The notes under the pieces: model-generated
What the model saw: the letters and a program-made list of their open reading frames with translations, nothing else
Databases searched by the model: none
What the model was told of the DNA's origin: nothing
Program-made: the position numbers and the translations under genes
Shown: positions 1 through 10,243 of the stretch, piece after piece
Numbering within the stretch: the first letter of the stretch is position 1
How the letters are laid out: each line of letters begins with the position of its first letter
Assembly: GCA_036346375.1 (NCBI GenBank)
Contig: CM070520.1
Coordinates: forward strand, 47,139,854 to 47,203,853
DNA: 64,000 nucleotides
Source: Guadua angustifolia
Lineage: Eukaryota > Streptophyta > Magnoliopsida > Poales > Poaceae
Direction: 5' to 3'

Positions 1-1378
1 TTATATCGGTATAACTAACTTAACACACGTCGATGTATCGCCGTCTTGAGTTAGGATGCTTGAGTTAGGATGCTTTCTTTCTATTTTTGAGAATTTTTAG
101 CATATTTAATATTTTCTTAGCGACCGTAAAAAACCTATCATCCGCTTATATACAAATCAAATTCCTTACTTTCTTTTATTTTCCCTCGAATTATCATATT
201 TTTGGAATTTTAATTCTAAATAAAACTAAAATTCATATTTTTCACTTGGTATAGAATAGAAACAACATCCCAAATTTTCTTTTATTTTTATTCTTATGTT
301 ATTTTTTTATTTAATTTATAATTTCATTTTTATGTTATAATTTGTATATAAATCTAACTATTAATTTTCATCTAATTTGTATTCTAAATTTTAGCTATGT
401 ACAAATTTAATTTAGAGTTCGTATGAAAATCAAATGTCTTATTTTATTTATTTTTCCTAATTTACGTTAAGTTTTATTCTATTTTTTATTTTACATACCA
501 TTTTTAGGTTAGAATTAGTATACAAATCCAATTTATAATTTTTTATTTGGAATTTCAGCTATGTACAACTTGAAATTTGGAGTTCAGTATAAAGATTTAT
601 GGTTGATTTCTTTTTATTTTATTATTCCTAATTTTTATTATTTTTATTGTACTTGGTATAGATTCTTCTTCTAATCTAAGCAGTTATTTTTATTTAATTT
701 GAATATTAGTTTTAGGTTAGCATTTATATACAAACCCAACTACTGTTTTTTATCTAATTTTTTTTAGAATTTTAGCTATGTACGGGTTTTAATTTGGAGT
801 TCGTATGAAAGTCCAGCAAACCTGATTATTGCATGAGAGCGTGAGGCAGCCTGAGGCAGCCGTTCTCGTCGTGACTCACATTTAAATAATAATATCCAAT
901 GACCATTGTAGTTTAACTTAGTTATGGTCTACCAGATTAAGAGCTGAATGTTTTTCTTTTTTGTGAGAATTTCTAATATATTCTGATTTAATTTGGAGTT
1001 CGTATGAAAATCTGGCAAACCTGATTACTACATGAGGGTGTGAGGTAGCAGTTCTTGTCGTGACTCGCATTTAAATGATAATATCCAATGACTACTATAG
1101 TTTAACTTAGTTATGATCCACCAAATTAAGGGCTAAATGTTTTGCTTTTTTGTGAGAATTTCTAATATATTTTGATTTTTTGTTAGAAAGATCTAATGGT
1201 GATTGTAATTAGGGTCCACCAAACAAAACTAAAGGCTTTCTAATATATTCCTATTTTTTGTTAGAAAGATTTAATGATAATTGTAATTAGGGTTCACCAA
1301 ATTAAAGGGTAGATGTTTTGCTTTCTTGTGAGAATTTTTAGCATATTTCTTTTTTTTCTTAGCAACTCTCCATAAGCT
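1..1378. repeat. AT-rich intergenic DNA with degenerate tandem repeats
   Basis: There is no credible gene here. From about 390 the phrase tagctatgtac followed by ttggagttcgtatg recurs at roughly 390, 555, 775 and 990. Around 825-1000 and 1015-1190 a unit of about 185 bp is repeated (cctgatta..gcatgag, atatccaatga, gtttaacttagttatg, tgtgagaatttctaatat). Its end is repeated twice more in shorter form up to about 1360. This looks like decayed tandem duplication inside old transposon sequence; the family is not recognised. Confidence 0.6.
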
Positions 1379-1987
1379 TTTAATATATAATAGATTTTAG
1401 TACCTTTTATAGATGATAAAAAGTCTTTAACACACATATGTACACAGTCTCTTTTATAACTACACTAAAAAAAACCTTACGTAGAGACACTTTACTGTAG
1501 ACTTTTTTCTCTCTCTATGAATTGGCATAACATATTGTAAAGAATTTTTTGTGATATTTTAGAAGATATCTTAAATGTAAAGATATTATTTTGAGATATT
1601 TTGGATAAACAACATAGAATGTGAACCACAGAGACATTTATGAATTGTCAAGACAAAAATCATATAGATATTATTTTACATGCTTCTTGAATCGAAGTTA
1701 TACTGTGAAGACGTTATTTGAGGCATTTTTTATTCACTAGAGACATTCTTTAAGATGTTTAAGACATGTTGTGTACTACTCGTAAGAATTACAATACGAG
1801 GATAAGCAATTTGTAATGTAAGGATGAGATGGTTAATCGGGTTACTTGTTTATCTACAAGGGTGCTAGAGACACGTTACAGTCTCTTTACAAATTTCCCT
1901 AGGTCTCTCTTAGATGCGCATGCATTGTGATATTTTCAAAAAGCTTCTGCGGTAACGATATTACACGTAGAAATAACATTGCGGCGT
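1379..1987 (+). promoter_or_regulatory. Conserved upstream module of RLK copy 1
   Basis: A block of about 600 bp is shared with the DNA upstream of copies 2 (9105-9745), 3 (19300-19958) and, shortened, 4 (42367-42646). It begins near tttagtaccttttatag, contains cacatatgtacacagtc, cactaaaaaaaaccttacg and several gagacatt/gagacact words, and ends near attgcggcgttt. The block moves with the genes and so belongs to the duplicated unit. It may hold regulatory sites. The repeated gagaca words and the cacta start could instead mark it as the subterminal part of an old CACTA-like transposon. Confidence 0.55.
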
Positions 1988-1996
1988 TTAAAAAGA

Positions 1997-2563
1997 GAGG
2001 GTGTCTAAGGAGCACCTAAGTGTTTTTTTAAAAAACACTCAAATTTTGAGTATTCAGATCATCCAATTGATAGAATCAATTTGTCTCTTATCCTAACATT
2101 TAAGTACTCCATACACAAAACAAAAAAATAGTACTCACAAACAAACAAACACTCGAGTCACACTAAGTAATTCCCTTACATCAATTATATACTAGTTTTA
2201 CACAAATTAAATTATGTAGAAATGATGTGATAATTTGTAAAAAACATTATTTTTCTCTACATGGTATTTTATATCAATTATACACTAGTTTTACACAAAT
2301 TAAATTATGTAAAAAGTAACGTGACAATTTGTAAAAAATAGAGGAACGAAACAAACTATAAAGAACACACCAAACAAAAACGTGGATCACAAAGTCAAAT
2401 ATTGACAAAGTCAAAATGATAAAACACGACGTGGATTACAAAACAATATCTAGTAGACAAAAAAATTAAGTTCATACAAACAAAAAAACACTAATATCTA
2501 ATAGATAAAAAAAATTAAGTGTCCTTAAACAAAAAAACACTCAAGTGCAATTTAGCAATTCCC
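1997..2563. mobile_element. MITE (Mutator-like) in upstream region of RLK copy 1
   Basis: This 567-bp insertion is flanked by a perfect 9-bp duplication ttaaaaaga (1988-1996 and 2564-2572). The ends are imperfect inverted repeats of about 34 bp: gaggg..gcacctaagtg at the left and, reverse-complemented, ggg..gcacttgagtg at the right. A segment of about 65 bp (tatactagttttacac, aattaaattatg) occurs twice, near 2185 and 2280. The matching sequence upstream of copy 3 (near 19945-19965) lacks the insert and serves as an empty site. A 9-bp target duplication points to a Mutator-type origin. Confidence 0.75.
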
Positions 2564-2584
2564 TTAAAAAGATGTGTGTAAAAT

Positions 2585-2596
2585 TATATATATATA
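2585..2596 (+). promoter_or_regulatory. TATA box of RLK copy 1
   Basis: A TATATATATATAG run lies about 65-75 bp upstream of the ATG at 2662. It is followed by gacatgaaagcatgcctg, which is also present upstream of copies 3 and 5 at the same distance. Conservation in three copies supports a core promoter with a short 5' leader. Confidence 0.6.
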
Positions 2597-2661
2597 GACA
2601 TGAAAGCATGCCTGTACGATAAAAACGGCTGTAGTGCTAGCGGCCACTGCGCACCGTAGCT

Positions 2662-5600
2662 ATGGCGCTCCTGGCGCGCTTTACCGCGGCAGTTTTGGTA
2701 GTTAAGGTACTAGCGGCCATCTCGTCTGCAAACACGGCCGTCTCGGCGTTACCCAGCAACTCCTCCGACCTGGCGACGCTGCTGGCGTTCAAGGCCCAGG
2801 TTTCTGACCCGCTCGGCGTCCTGCGCAGCAACTGGACAGCCCAAGCCCCTCTGTGCAGCTGGGTTGGCGTGTCATGCAGCAGGCACCACCGCCGTCGGGA
2901 GTTGGTCACCGCCCTGGTGCTACCTGGCGTGCGGCTCGGCGGCAACCTCGCACCTCAGCTCGGTAACCTCTCCTTCCTCTCCCTCCTCAACCTCAGCAAT
3001 ACGGACGTCGCCGGTCCCATCCCCGCCGACCTCGGCCGGTTGCCCCGCCTTAGATCCTTGGACCTTTCGGGGAATCGCCTGTCCGGCGCTATCCCTACCA
3101 CCATCTACAACCTCACCCGGATCGAGAGCCTCGACTTGAGCCTCAACAACCTCACCGGAGGGATCCCGGTCCCCCCAGGAGGCCCAGAGGCACCGGAGAC
3201 GCTGCGCGGCCTCCGGCTCCTAAGCCTTCGGAACAACGACTTGGCAGGGCCCATACCGGAGCGGCTATTCAACAGCACGACGGAGCTAAGGTACCTGCAC
3301 CTCGGGTACAACAGCCTCTCAGGAAGCATCCCGTTGGCCATTAGCTTCTTGCCCAAGGTCACCGCCATTTTCATGCAGGAGAACGGCTTGTCCGGTCCCC
3401 TGCCGCCAACCCTGCTCAATGTGTCCACTCTCCAAACACTGCGCCTTAGCAAAAACAACCTTTCCGGAACCATCCCATCGGCGGCCGGCAACGGGAGTAG
3501 AGCCATGCTACTGGAGAACCTGTGGCTATCCTGGAATCAATTCACCGGGACGATTCCTTCGGGGCTGGCCAATTGTTTGCACCTCACTAGTCTCACTCTA
3601 TCTTTTAACCACTTGAGTGGAACCGTACCTGAATGGTTAGGGGCGCTGCAACGCCTCACCACCATCGCCCTTGGCACGAATCGCCTTGTTGGTAAGATAC
3701 CAGCAGAGTTGGGCAACATCACGGGACTTGTCGTCTTGGACTTGAGTGTGTGCTTGCTGGAGGGGGAGATACCACCGGAGCTAGGACGAAATCCCATCGC
3801 CTCTCGGTAACATGTCCGCCATTACAACATTAGAAATGTCACGTAACAACCTGACGGGGCAAGTACCCGCGACATTGGGGAACCTGAAAGATCTCTCTTA
3901 CTTCGGCATCGCAGGGAATTTCAACTTTCTTAGTGCTCTTTGCCAATGTACCAACATGCAGGGGCTCCAGATATGCGGGAATTCCTTCACAGGGACCCTC
4001 CCACAGTGCCTGGGAAACCTGACAGGGCTGCAATTCTTCTCGGCGTGTGGGAATCAAATTACCGGCAGCGTGCCTCCCGTGCTGTCAAATCTAAGCAACC
4101 TCTACATGTTAGATCTCCGTAAGAACCAACTAACCGGGAGAATCCCGGTACCTATCACAAGTATGAAAAATCTTCAGAAGCTTGACCTCTCTAGGAACAA
4201 CCTGACTGGCAGCATACCAAGAGAAGTCGGCAGGTTCCGCAACATACAACAACTGAACCTCGATGCTAATAACTTGGTTGGTCCAATACCGGACAGCATC
4301 GGCAACCTGAGCTTGCAACTGCGAATTCTAACGCTGTCACGCAATATGCTCTCGTCCAGCATACCACCAAGCTTATGGAGCAACGAGAACCTTCTGCAGC
4401 TCGACCTGTCTCGCAACTCCTTGAGTGGCTCTCTGCCAGCTGAACTCGGGAACCTGAAAATGATCGTCCAAATGAATCTTTCAGCCAACAGGTTGCATGG
4501 TAGCCTACCGGCTTCGATCGGGCAGCTCGAAATGCTAATCTATCTCAATCTTTCAAGCAACCTATTCCAAGGCACTATTCCTGACACATTTGGCAAGCTG
4601 ATCAGCATCAACACCCTGGACCTCTCCTACAACTCCCTCTCTGGTGCCATCCCCATGTCCCTGGTCAATCTCACCGTCCTCGCCAGCCTAAACCTCTCTT
4701 TCAACAGACTAGATGGGCAGATACCAGAGGGCGGTGTCTTCTCAAACATGAGCCTTCAATCACTGGTTGGAAACTCGGCGCTCTGCGGCCTTCCACGTTT
4801 GGGATTTCTGCCCTGCCGCCCAAACAAAGAGCATCCACACTCTCGCTCACCAAAATTATGGCGTCATTTCAAGTTCCTGCTCCCCTTAGTAGTAGTTCTT
4901 GGAATGATCCTTTTCTTTTCCTTATACATGGTGGTTAAGAAACAACAGGCACCGACCACCTCTGCCATGGAGCTGGCACTCAACCACCGATCGATCTCCT
5001 ACCACGAGCTTCGTCGTGCTACCAACAACTTCAGTGATGGCAACCTTGTTGGGGCTGGGGGATTTGGCAAGGTCTACCGGGGCCGGCTAGCTGACGACTC
5101 GATCGTCGCGATTAAAGTCCTCAACATGCAGAGCCATACAGCCTCCAAGAGCTTCGACGCCGAGTGCCGTGCACTGCGCATGGCTCGGCACCGGAACCTG
5201 CTGAGGATACTCAGCACTTGCTCCAATCTCGACTTCAAGGCACTGGTGCTCCCCTACATGGCAAATGGGAGCCTGGAGAACTGGCTGTCGCCGTCGTCCA
5301 GATCGAGTGGTAGCAGCGGCGGCGGGGGTCGCTTTCGCTTGGGACCTGCCAAGAGAGTGGACATCATGCTAGATGTGGCGATGGCCATGTCGTACTTGCA
5401 TCACGAACTCCCCGAGGTAGTCCTTCACTGTGATTTGAAGCCCAGCAATGTGCTGCTGGATCAAGATATGACCGCACATGTCGCAGATTTTGGCATTGCA
5501 AGGCTTCTGTTGGGCGACGACGACGCCGCCATATTCTCAGCAAGCATGCCAGGAACAATTGGGTATATGGCACCAGGTACCGCATCATCTAAGCTAGCTT

Positions 5601-6083
5601 AATTTGTTGCCTTTTTATTGCTATATTATCCTCCTAAATTAACTATCCGTGCTGTACTATGTGGAGCATTTTTTGTTATGTAGTCGTATCTAAATATATA
5701 AGTGATGTTATCGCGATGAATGAACAGAGTGCGGCTTGACGGGGAAAGCATCGCGGCAGAGTGATGTTTTCAGCTACGGCATCCTACTCTTACAAGTGTT
5801 CACAGGGAAGAATCCAATGGATCCCATGTTCGTCGGGGAGCTTAGCCTGCGTTCGTGGGTCAATCAAGCTTTTCCTTCCGGGCTCGCTCATGTCGTGGAC
5901 AGCCACCTACTCGAACATGATGAGGATGACGATGTGGGTGAATTTACTACTGGAAATGGCAGCGGTGGCCTACGGTCGATAATGGAGCTGGGTTTGCTGT
6001 GCTCAAATCACTCGCCTGAAGAAAGGACGACCATGAAAGATGTGGTTGCCAGGCTGCAGAAAATCAAGGATGTTTACATGTGA
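2662..6083 (+). pseudogene. LRR-XII receptor-like kinase, copy 1, frameshifted by a 50-bp deletion
   Basis: Same architecture as copies 2 and 3: signal peptide (MALLARFTAA..), LRR N-cap (DLATLLAFKAQVSDPLG), LRRs, membrane helix, and a non-RD kinase with GAGGFGKVYRG, VAIKVL, HCDLKPSN and DFGIARLL. Exon 1 ends at 5576 (ccag|gtacc) and exon 2 is 5728-6083 (aacag|agtgc), giving a 151-bp intron. Against copy 2, 50 bp are missing after gagctaggac (near 3789). The frame then hits TAA at 3808-3810, leaving a 382-residue ectodomain fragment. LRR and kinase sequence continues open in another frame from about 3812 to the end, so this deletion is the only frame lesion I see. In-frame losses are 15 bp in an LRR (LEGNL missing near 3920) and 15 bp after the membrane helix (RRRAK missing near 4938, between two aag triplets). 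A secreted truncated product is possible. Confidence 0.88.
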
Positions 6084-6460
6084 CTGTCAGAAACCAGACA
6101 TACATGGATCACCTGCAGGTTAAGTAGTTATTTCTTTACGACCTTGATTAATTAGTGTCTGCATGTTCCATCGAGCAAATAATCCATGCAGTTAATTTAA
6201 CGGTAAAGACGTCTGTTATTATGATGCTCATGACAGGCCAAAGATTAGTATTTTGGCGAGTTGCACGTTATATGCATAATGATATGTGAGCAATACCTTC
6301 CATCCATAGGATTGATTGTTCGAGACGGTGTGTTCTCTTGTATTTGATTCTGAACTGTGTGTTCCCCTCTATTTGTTAAGGTCCCAATTGTAACACACTA
6401 ATTTCTCCGTTCATGTGGGTGTTGAGCAATTTTATTTGAAATTCCTGTAGAGCATAACTA
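6084..6460 (+). other. 3' flank of RLK copy 1
   Basis: This region is conserved after every copy: tgactgtcagaaacc after the stop codon, then gacgtctgttattatgatg and gttcgagacggtgtgttctc. It probably holds the 3' untranslated region and polyadenylation site. No further coding sequence is seen. Confidence 0.5.
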
Positions 6461-6599
6461 TTTTGTGGTTAATCTCAAACTAACAAATTTAAAATCACCT
6501 CTCTAGAATGTTACGTGCCATCTTCTCCATCTATCCCTCTTCCCTTTCCCCTCCCTACTCACTTCTCCCACCCACTTCTTCCTCTCTAACATAAAAATT

Positions 6600-7000
6600 A
6601 AAATTAACACATTTAAACTTTGAAAATTTTAAATAGGAAATTTCAACCCAAAAAATTCAACTAAAAAATTAAATCAAAAAATTTCAAATTAGAAAGTTTC
6701 AACTCGAAAAGTTTCACCTCGGAAAGTTTCAACATAAAAAGTTTTAAATCAAAAAATTTTGACTCAAAAAGTTTCAAGTCGGAAAGTTTCACTCGAAAAT
6801 TTTCAAATTGAAAAGTTTCAAATCATAAAACTTTTGGCTCAAAAGATTTTGGTTAGAAAATTTTTGATTCAAAAAACTTTTGGTTTGAAAATTTTTTATT
6901 TAAAATTTAAGTCAAAAAATTTTAACCAAAAAAATTCAAATTAAAAGTTTCAGCTTAAAAAAATTTCAAATTAGAAAGTTTTACCTCGAAAAAATTCAAA
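6600..7000. repeat. Degenerate aaagtttca low-complexity array
   Basis: About forty imperfect copies of a 10-12 bp word (aaaagtttcaa, aaaaattcaa, gaaagtttca) run in series. The 61-residue Lys/Phe-rich open frame inside is only this repeat translated. Related arrays occur at 14230-14640, 24310-24530 and 63890-64000. Confidence 0.75.
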
Positions 7001-7459
7001 CCTATCCACTGACTCTGGGAGCTCAAGTCTGCGCTCATCGCTTGGGGCCAAGCACCACGGTGCGCCGTCGAGAGTCAGTGCACTCTGCTGCAGTGCCCGC
7101 TTGTCGTCGAGCCTTCACACACCGCCGCTTTTGCTTTGTTTCTTTTTTTATTTGAAATTTTCAGTCTCAATTTGAAATTTTCCAATTTAAAAGTTCTTGT
7201 GTCAAGTGAAAGTTTACAATCTAAAAGTTTTTCTGTGAATCAAAAGTTTTTTATTTGAAAGTTTTGGTGCGTATTGAAAACCCCAATTTGAAAGTTGTTC
7301 AATGATTTGAAAAGTTTTATATTATAAGTTTTTCGAAAGTTCTTGGATCCAACTTTCCCAATTCATTTCAAGGGGATCGAGAGGGGAAGGATTGAGCAGG
7401 GAGGCCGGTGTCCGTGCGAAGCTCACCTTGGGAAGGCACCGGCGGTTGAACGTGAATAA

Positions 7460-7714
7460 GACTATCTCTAGTAATTTCTCTTTATTCCTTTCTCTTTCCT
7501 TATTTCTTTCCCCATATTCATTCTCTTCATTCCTATCATCTCCAGCAGCATCCCCTCGAAAGGTTTTATATAGGGATTGGAGAGAGAATTCTTTTCTGAA
7601 GAGATTCTCTCTCCAAATCCTTTCTGAAAGGAACCGTGAAGGGAATTTGTTGGAGTGTTTGGGATCTGTCTGTGAAGGGATTTGGAGACTGAAGGGATAC
7701 CGCTGGAGATAGTC
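7460..7714. mobile_element. Tourist-like MITE inside the TIR element
   Basis: A 255-bp insert has terminal inverted repeats gactatctctag / ctggagatagtc and is flanked by a TAA duplication (7457-7459 and 7715-7717), as expected for PIF/Harbinger-type MITEs. The paralogous site after copy 2 (near 16650, cgtgaataaccagc) is uninterrupted, which defines the insertion exactly. Confidence 0.85.
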
Positions 7715-7797
7715 TAACCAGCAAGCAACCCATCCAGCGACACGTGTCGTGCAACTAGCATCTCTGCACGGGGGCGACACTGAAGGTAACCTCAAAA

Positions 7798-9104
7798 TAT
7801 CGTTTTCGTTTAAGAATTTCCTGGGATTTGATCTGTACTCTAGCTAGCTAAGGCTTAAATATGTCTACGTTAACCAGATACATCCCTTTGGAAAAAAAAA
7901 GAAGTATGCTACCCAATCATTACTAATTTGTTCAGACAACTAGGGTAAATGCCCGTACAAACGTGTGGCTAGTTTTGAATTGTATTTGATGCGTAAGTCT
8001 AATGCCTATAATTAAAAATACACTTATATTTTTGTACAAATGTAACCGATGCGATATCTATACCTTATTAATATACATTGTTATAACCTAATCCTACCAA
8101 ATGAGCAATATAGATATTTTAGTTAATTTGTCTCTCGATTAATCAGAGAATTTCTAGAATTTTCTATTTTTCACAGACTAATGCGGAGATTTTTTCCCCT
8201 ATTTTGGCATTTTGTATTCTATTTCTAAAAATGCCATCTTGAAAACTAATTGCAAAAATGCCCTTTTCTTAGCACCAGCATGAACAACGCCAAGGGTTAA
8301 CATCAAAAGAGATGGCATTGAGAAAATGGGCCATGCTGGCTGAGGCCAAGCATAGTTGAGATGACGTGTGTCTAATGTATATCTGACTTTATTGAGTTCG
8401 AGTGTGATACGAATTCATTTTCTACTCCAACTCGGAATTCTACTTCTACACGAAGTCCTTTATATAATTTTTTAAATATATACCTATAATTCATAGAATA
8501 GAGCAAGGCTAGAAGAAGAGAAGAGAAAAGAAAGTCTCATTATAAACCTCCCTTATATAATGATATAACCTTCATCTGTCAATGGTTTTTCTTTCCAAAA
8601 CGGTTTTCCATACTAAATTCGTGTATTTCTTTCCCGCATTTAAATATAGTTGTTTAAATTTACCGGTAAAAAAAGATTGCTATTATGACAGTTATGTAGA
8701 ATATGATTAGAATATAGGAGAAAGAAAACAGAGAGTTTGATATGGAGAGTGCTATTGGAGAGGGGGGAGATATAGAGAGATATTTTTTTCTAGAGTTTTC
8801 TAAATTTGACTTTTGAAGGGTGTTTTTGGGATGCTCTGAGGGGATGTTTCTTGTGACGTGTCAGAATCGAATTCAGAAGTTAATTATTGCTAGTGACTAG
8901 TGATCGAGTGAATCGTACTGCATTGAGAGGACTGGACTGGATTGTTCGTTAGTTCATTGATGGGTCACAGACGTACAGATCAGATAGAAATGTCCACTGC
9001 CGTCCTCATCAACCGATCGAGCATCGTGGACTCGAGACTTAGACAATGAGCTAGAGCTAGTACCAAACAAAAACAGGTGGTCCGTGGTCGTTTGTTCTTT
9101 AAAT
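7798..9104. other. Intergenic spacer between copies 1 and 2
   Basis: No gene is visible. 7798-8270 matches 16733-17212 after copy 2 almost base for base; then the two diverge. 8840-9104 matches 18060-18215 and 18979-19300, with the hAT element and one MITE missing. 8270-8840 is unique to this spacer and AT-rich. This is part of the duplicated unit. Confidence 0.55.
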
Positions 9105-9745
9105 TTTTTAGTATCCCACTATACTAATTTTAATATAAAATTTAGTACTTTTATGGATATAAAAGTCTTTAACATACATATGTACACAGTCTTTTCTAAC
9201 TACACTAAAAAAAATCTTATGTAGAGACACTTTACTGTAGACCTTTTTTTATTTGTCTCTATGAATTGACATAACATATTGTAAAGACATTTTTGTCATA
9301 TTTTAGAAGATGTCTTAAATGTAAAGACATTATTTTGAGATATTTTGGATAAATAACATAGAATGTGAACCGTAGAGACATTTATAAATTGTCAAAACAA
9401 AAATCATATAGATATTATTTTACATGCTTCTTAAATCAACGTTATACTGTGAAGACGTTATTTGAGGCATTTTTTATTAATTAGAAACATTCTTTAAGAT
9501 GTTTAAGACATGTTGTGTACTACTCGTAAGAATTACAATACGAGGATAAGCAATTTGTAATGTAAGAATGAGATGGTTAGTCAGGTTACTTGTTTATCTA
9601 CAAGGGTGCTAGAGACACGTTACAGTCTCTTTACAAATTTCCCTAGGTCTCTCTTAGATGCGCCATTGTGATATTTTCAAAAAGCATCTGTGGTAATAAT
9701 ATTGCACGTAGAAATAATATTGCGGCGTTTTAAAAGATGTCGATT
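9105..9745 (+). promoter_or_regulatory. Conserved upstream module of RLK copy 2
   Basis: This is the same block as at 1379-1987: tttagtacttttatgg, cacagtc, cactaaaaaaaatctt, repeated gagacat words and attgcggcgtttt. Beyond 9745 the sequence departs from the other copies, so the module here is about 500 bp from the ATG. Confidence 0.55.
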
Positions 9746-9931
9746 TACACTCCCATTATATGGGATTTGATAAACATCAGCTGGATGTTTCATGTTCAAA
9801 AATCATCCAAAATATACGCCGTTTGATCTACTCAAGATTGGTGAGATTTGATCTACTCACTAACGGGCTTTTTATCTAATGATTGGGTCATTCAATCCAA
9901 TAGTCCAAAATTTAGATGTTATTTACCTAAT

Positions 9932-10188
9932 TACTTGTGCCCGGACATCCGAAATTTTCGGATACATTGTAACATTTTTTTCCTGCGTGTGCAACATTTT
10001 TTTACATCGCGTGAAAATATTTTCCTTCGACAAACAGTGAAATGCGCTACAGTAAATAGATGTTGCAAGCATTCAAAAAAATGTTGCACGGGTCGGCAAA
10101 AAATATTACAAGCGTAGGAAAAAAATATTGTAAGAGTCATCCGATGAGATTAACAGTAATTAGACATTCGAGCTCTAGTTTCTCCCTG
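9932..10188. mobile_element. MITE next to the start of RLK copy 2
   Basis: The ends cccggacatccgaa and, inverted, gacattcgagctctag match the element at 19968-20225 upstream of copy 3; both contain the words tgttgcaag, ccttcgacaaa and cgtgcaac. The exact borders and target duplication are unclear here. The TATA/leader segment present in copies 1, 3 and 5 is absent between this element and the ATG. Confidence 0.55.
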
Positions 10189-10243
10189 TTATTTATCATC
10201 GAAACATCCGGGAGATAGCTAGCGGCCACTGCGCACCGTAGCT

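Larger units (their letters stand above)
6461..7797. mobile_element. Non-autonomous TIR element following RLK copy 1
   Basis: The left end ttttgtggttaatctc and the right end ggtaacctcaaaa are inverted repeats (ttttgaggtta in the other copies), each next to a TA dinucleotide. The left interior (6600-7000) is a low-complexity run of degenerate aaagtttca/aaaattcaa words; the right interior has the same words on the opposite strand (7140-7330). The middle carries a GC-rich stretch (ctcaagtctgcgctc..). It has no transposase. The same element follows copies 2, 3 and 5 at the same distance. The family is not recognised, and the TA duplication is suggestive only. Confidence 0.55.

Noticed and set aside
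2864..3139. Plus-strand MACHAAGTTAVGSW frames inside the receptor copies
   Set aside because: Alternative frame of the LRR N-cap region, repeated in all copies; Ser/Pro-rich with no domain.
3105..3506. Long minus-strand frames inside each receptor copy (also near 10678, 20755, 43081 and 60323)
   Set aside because: They are antisense shadows of the GC-rich LRR coding sequence; they recur in every copy because the coding strand is conserved.
6759..6944. Lys/Phe/Ile-rich 61-residue frame
   Set aside because: Translation of the aaagtttca low-complexity array.
7322..7795. 157-residue minus-strand frame
   Set aside because: It spans a MITE and the end of the TIR element, and the empty-site paralogue destroys it.
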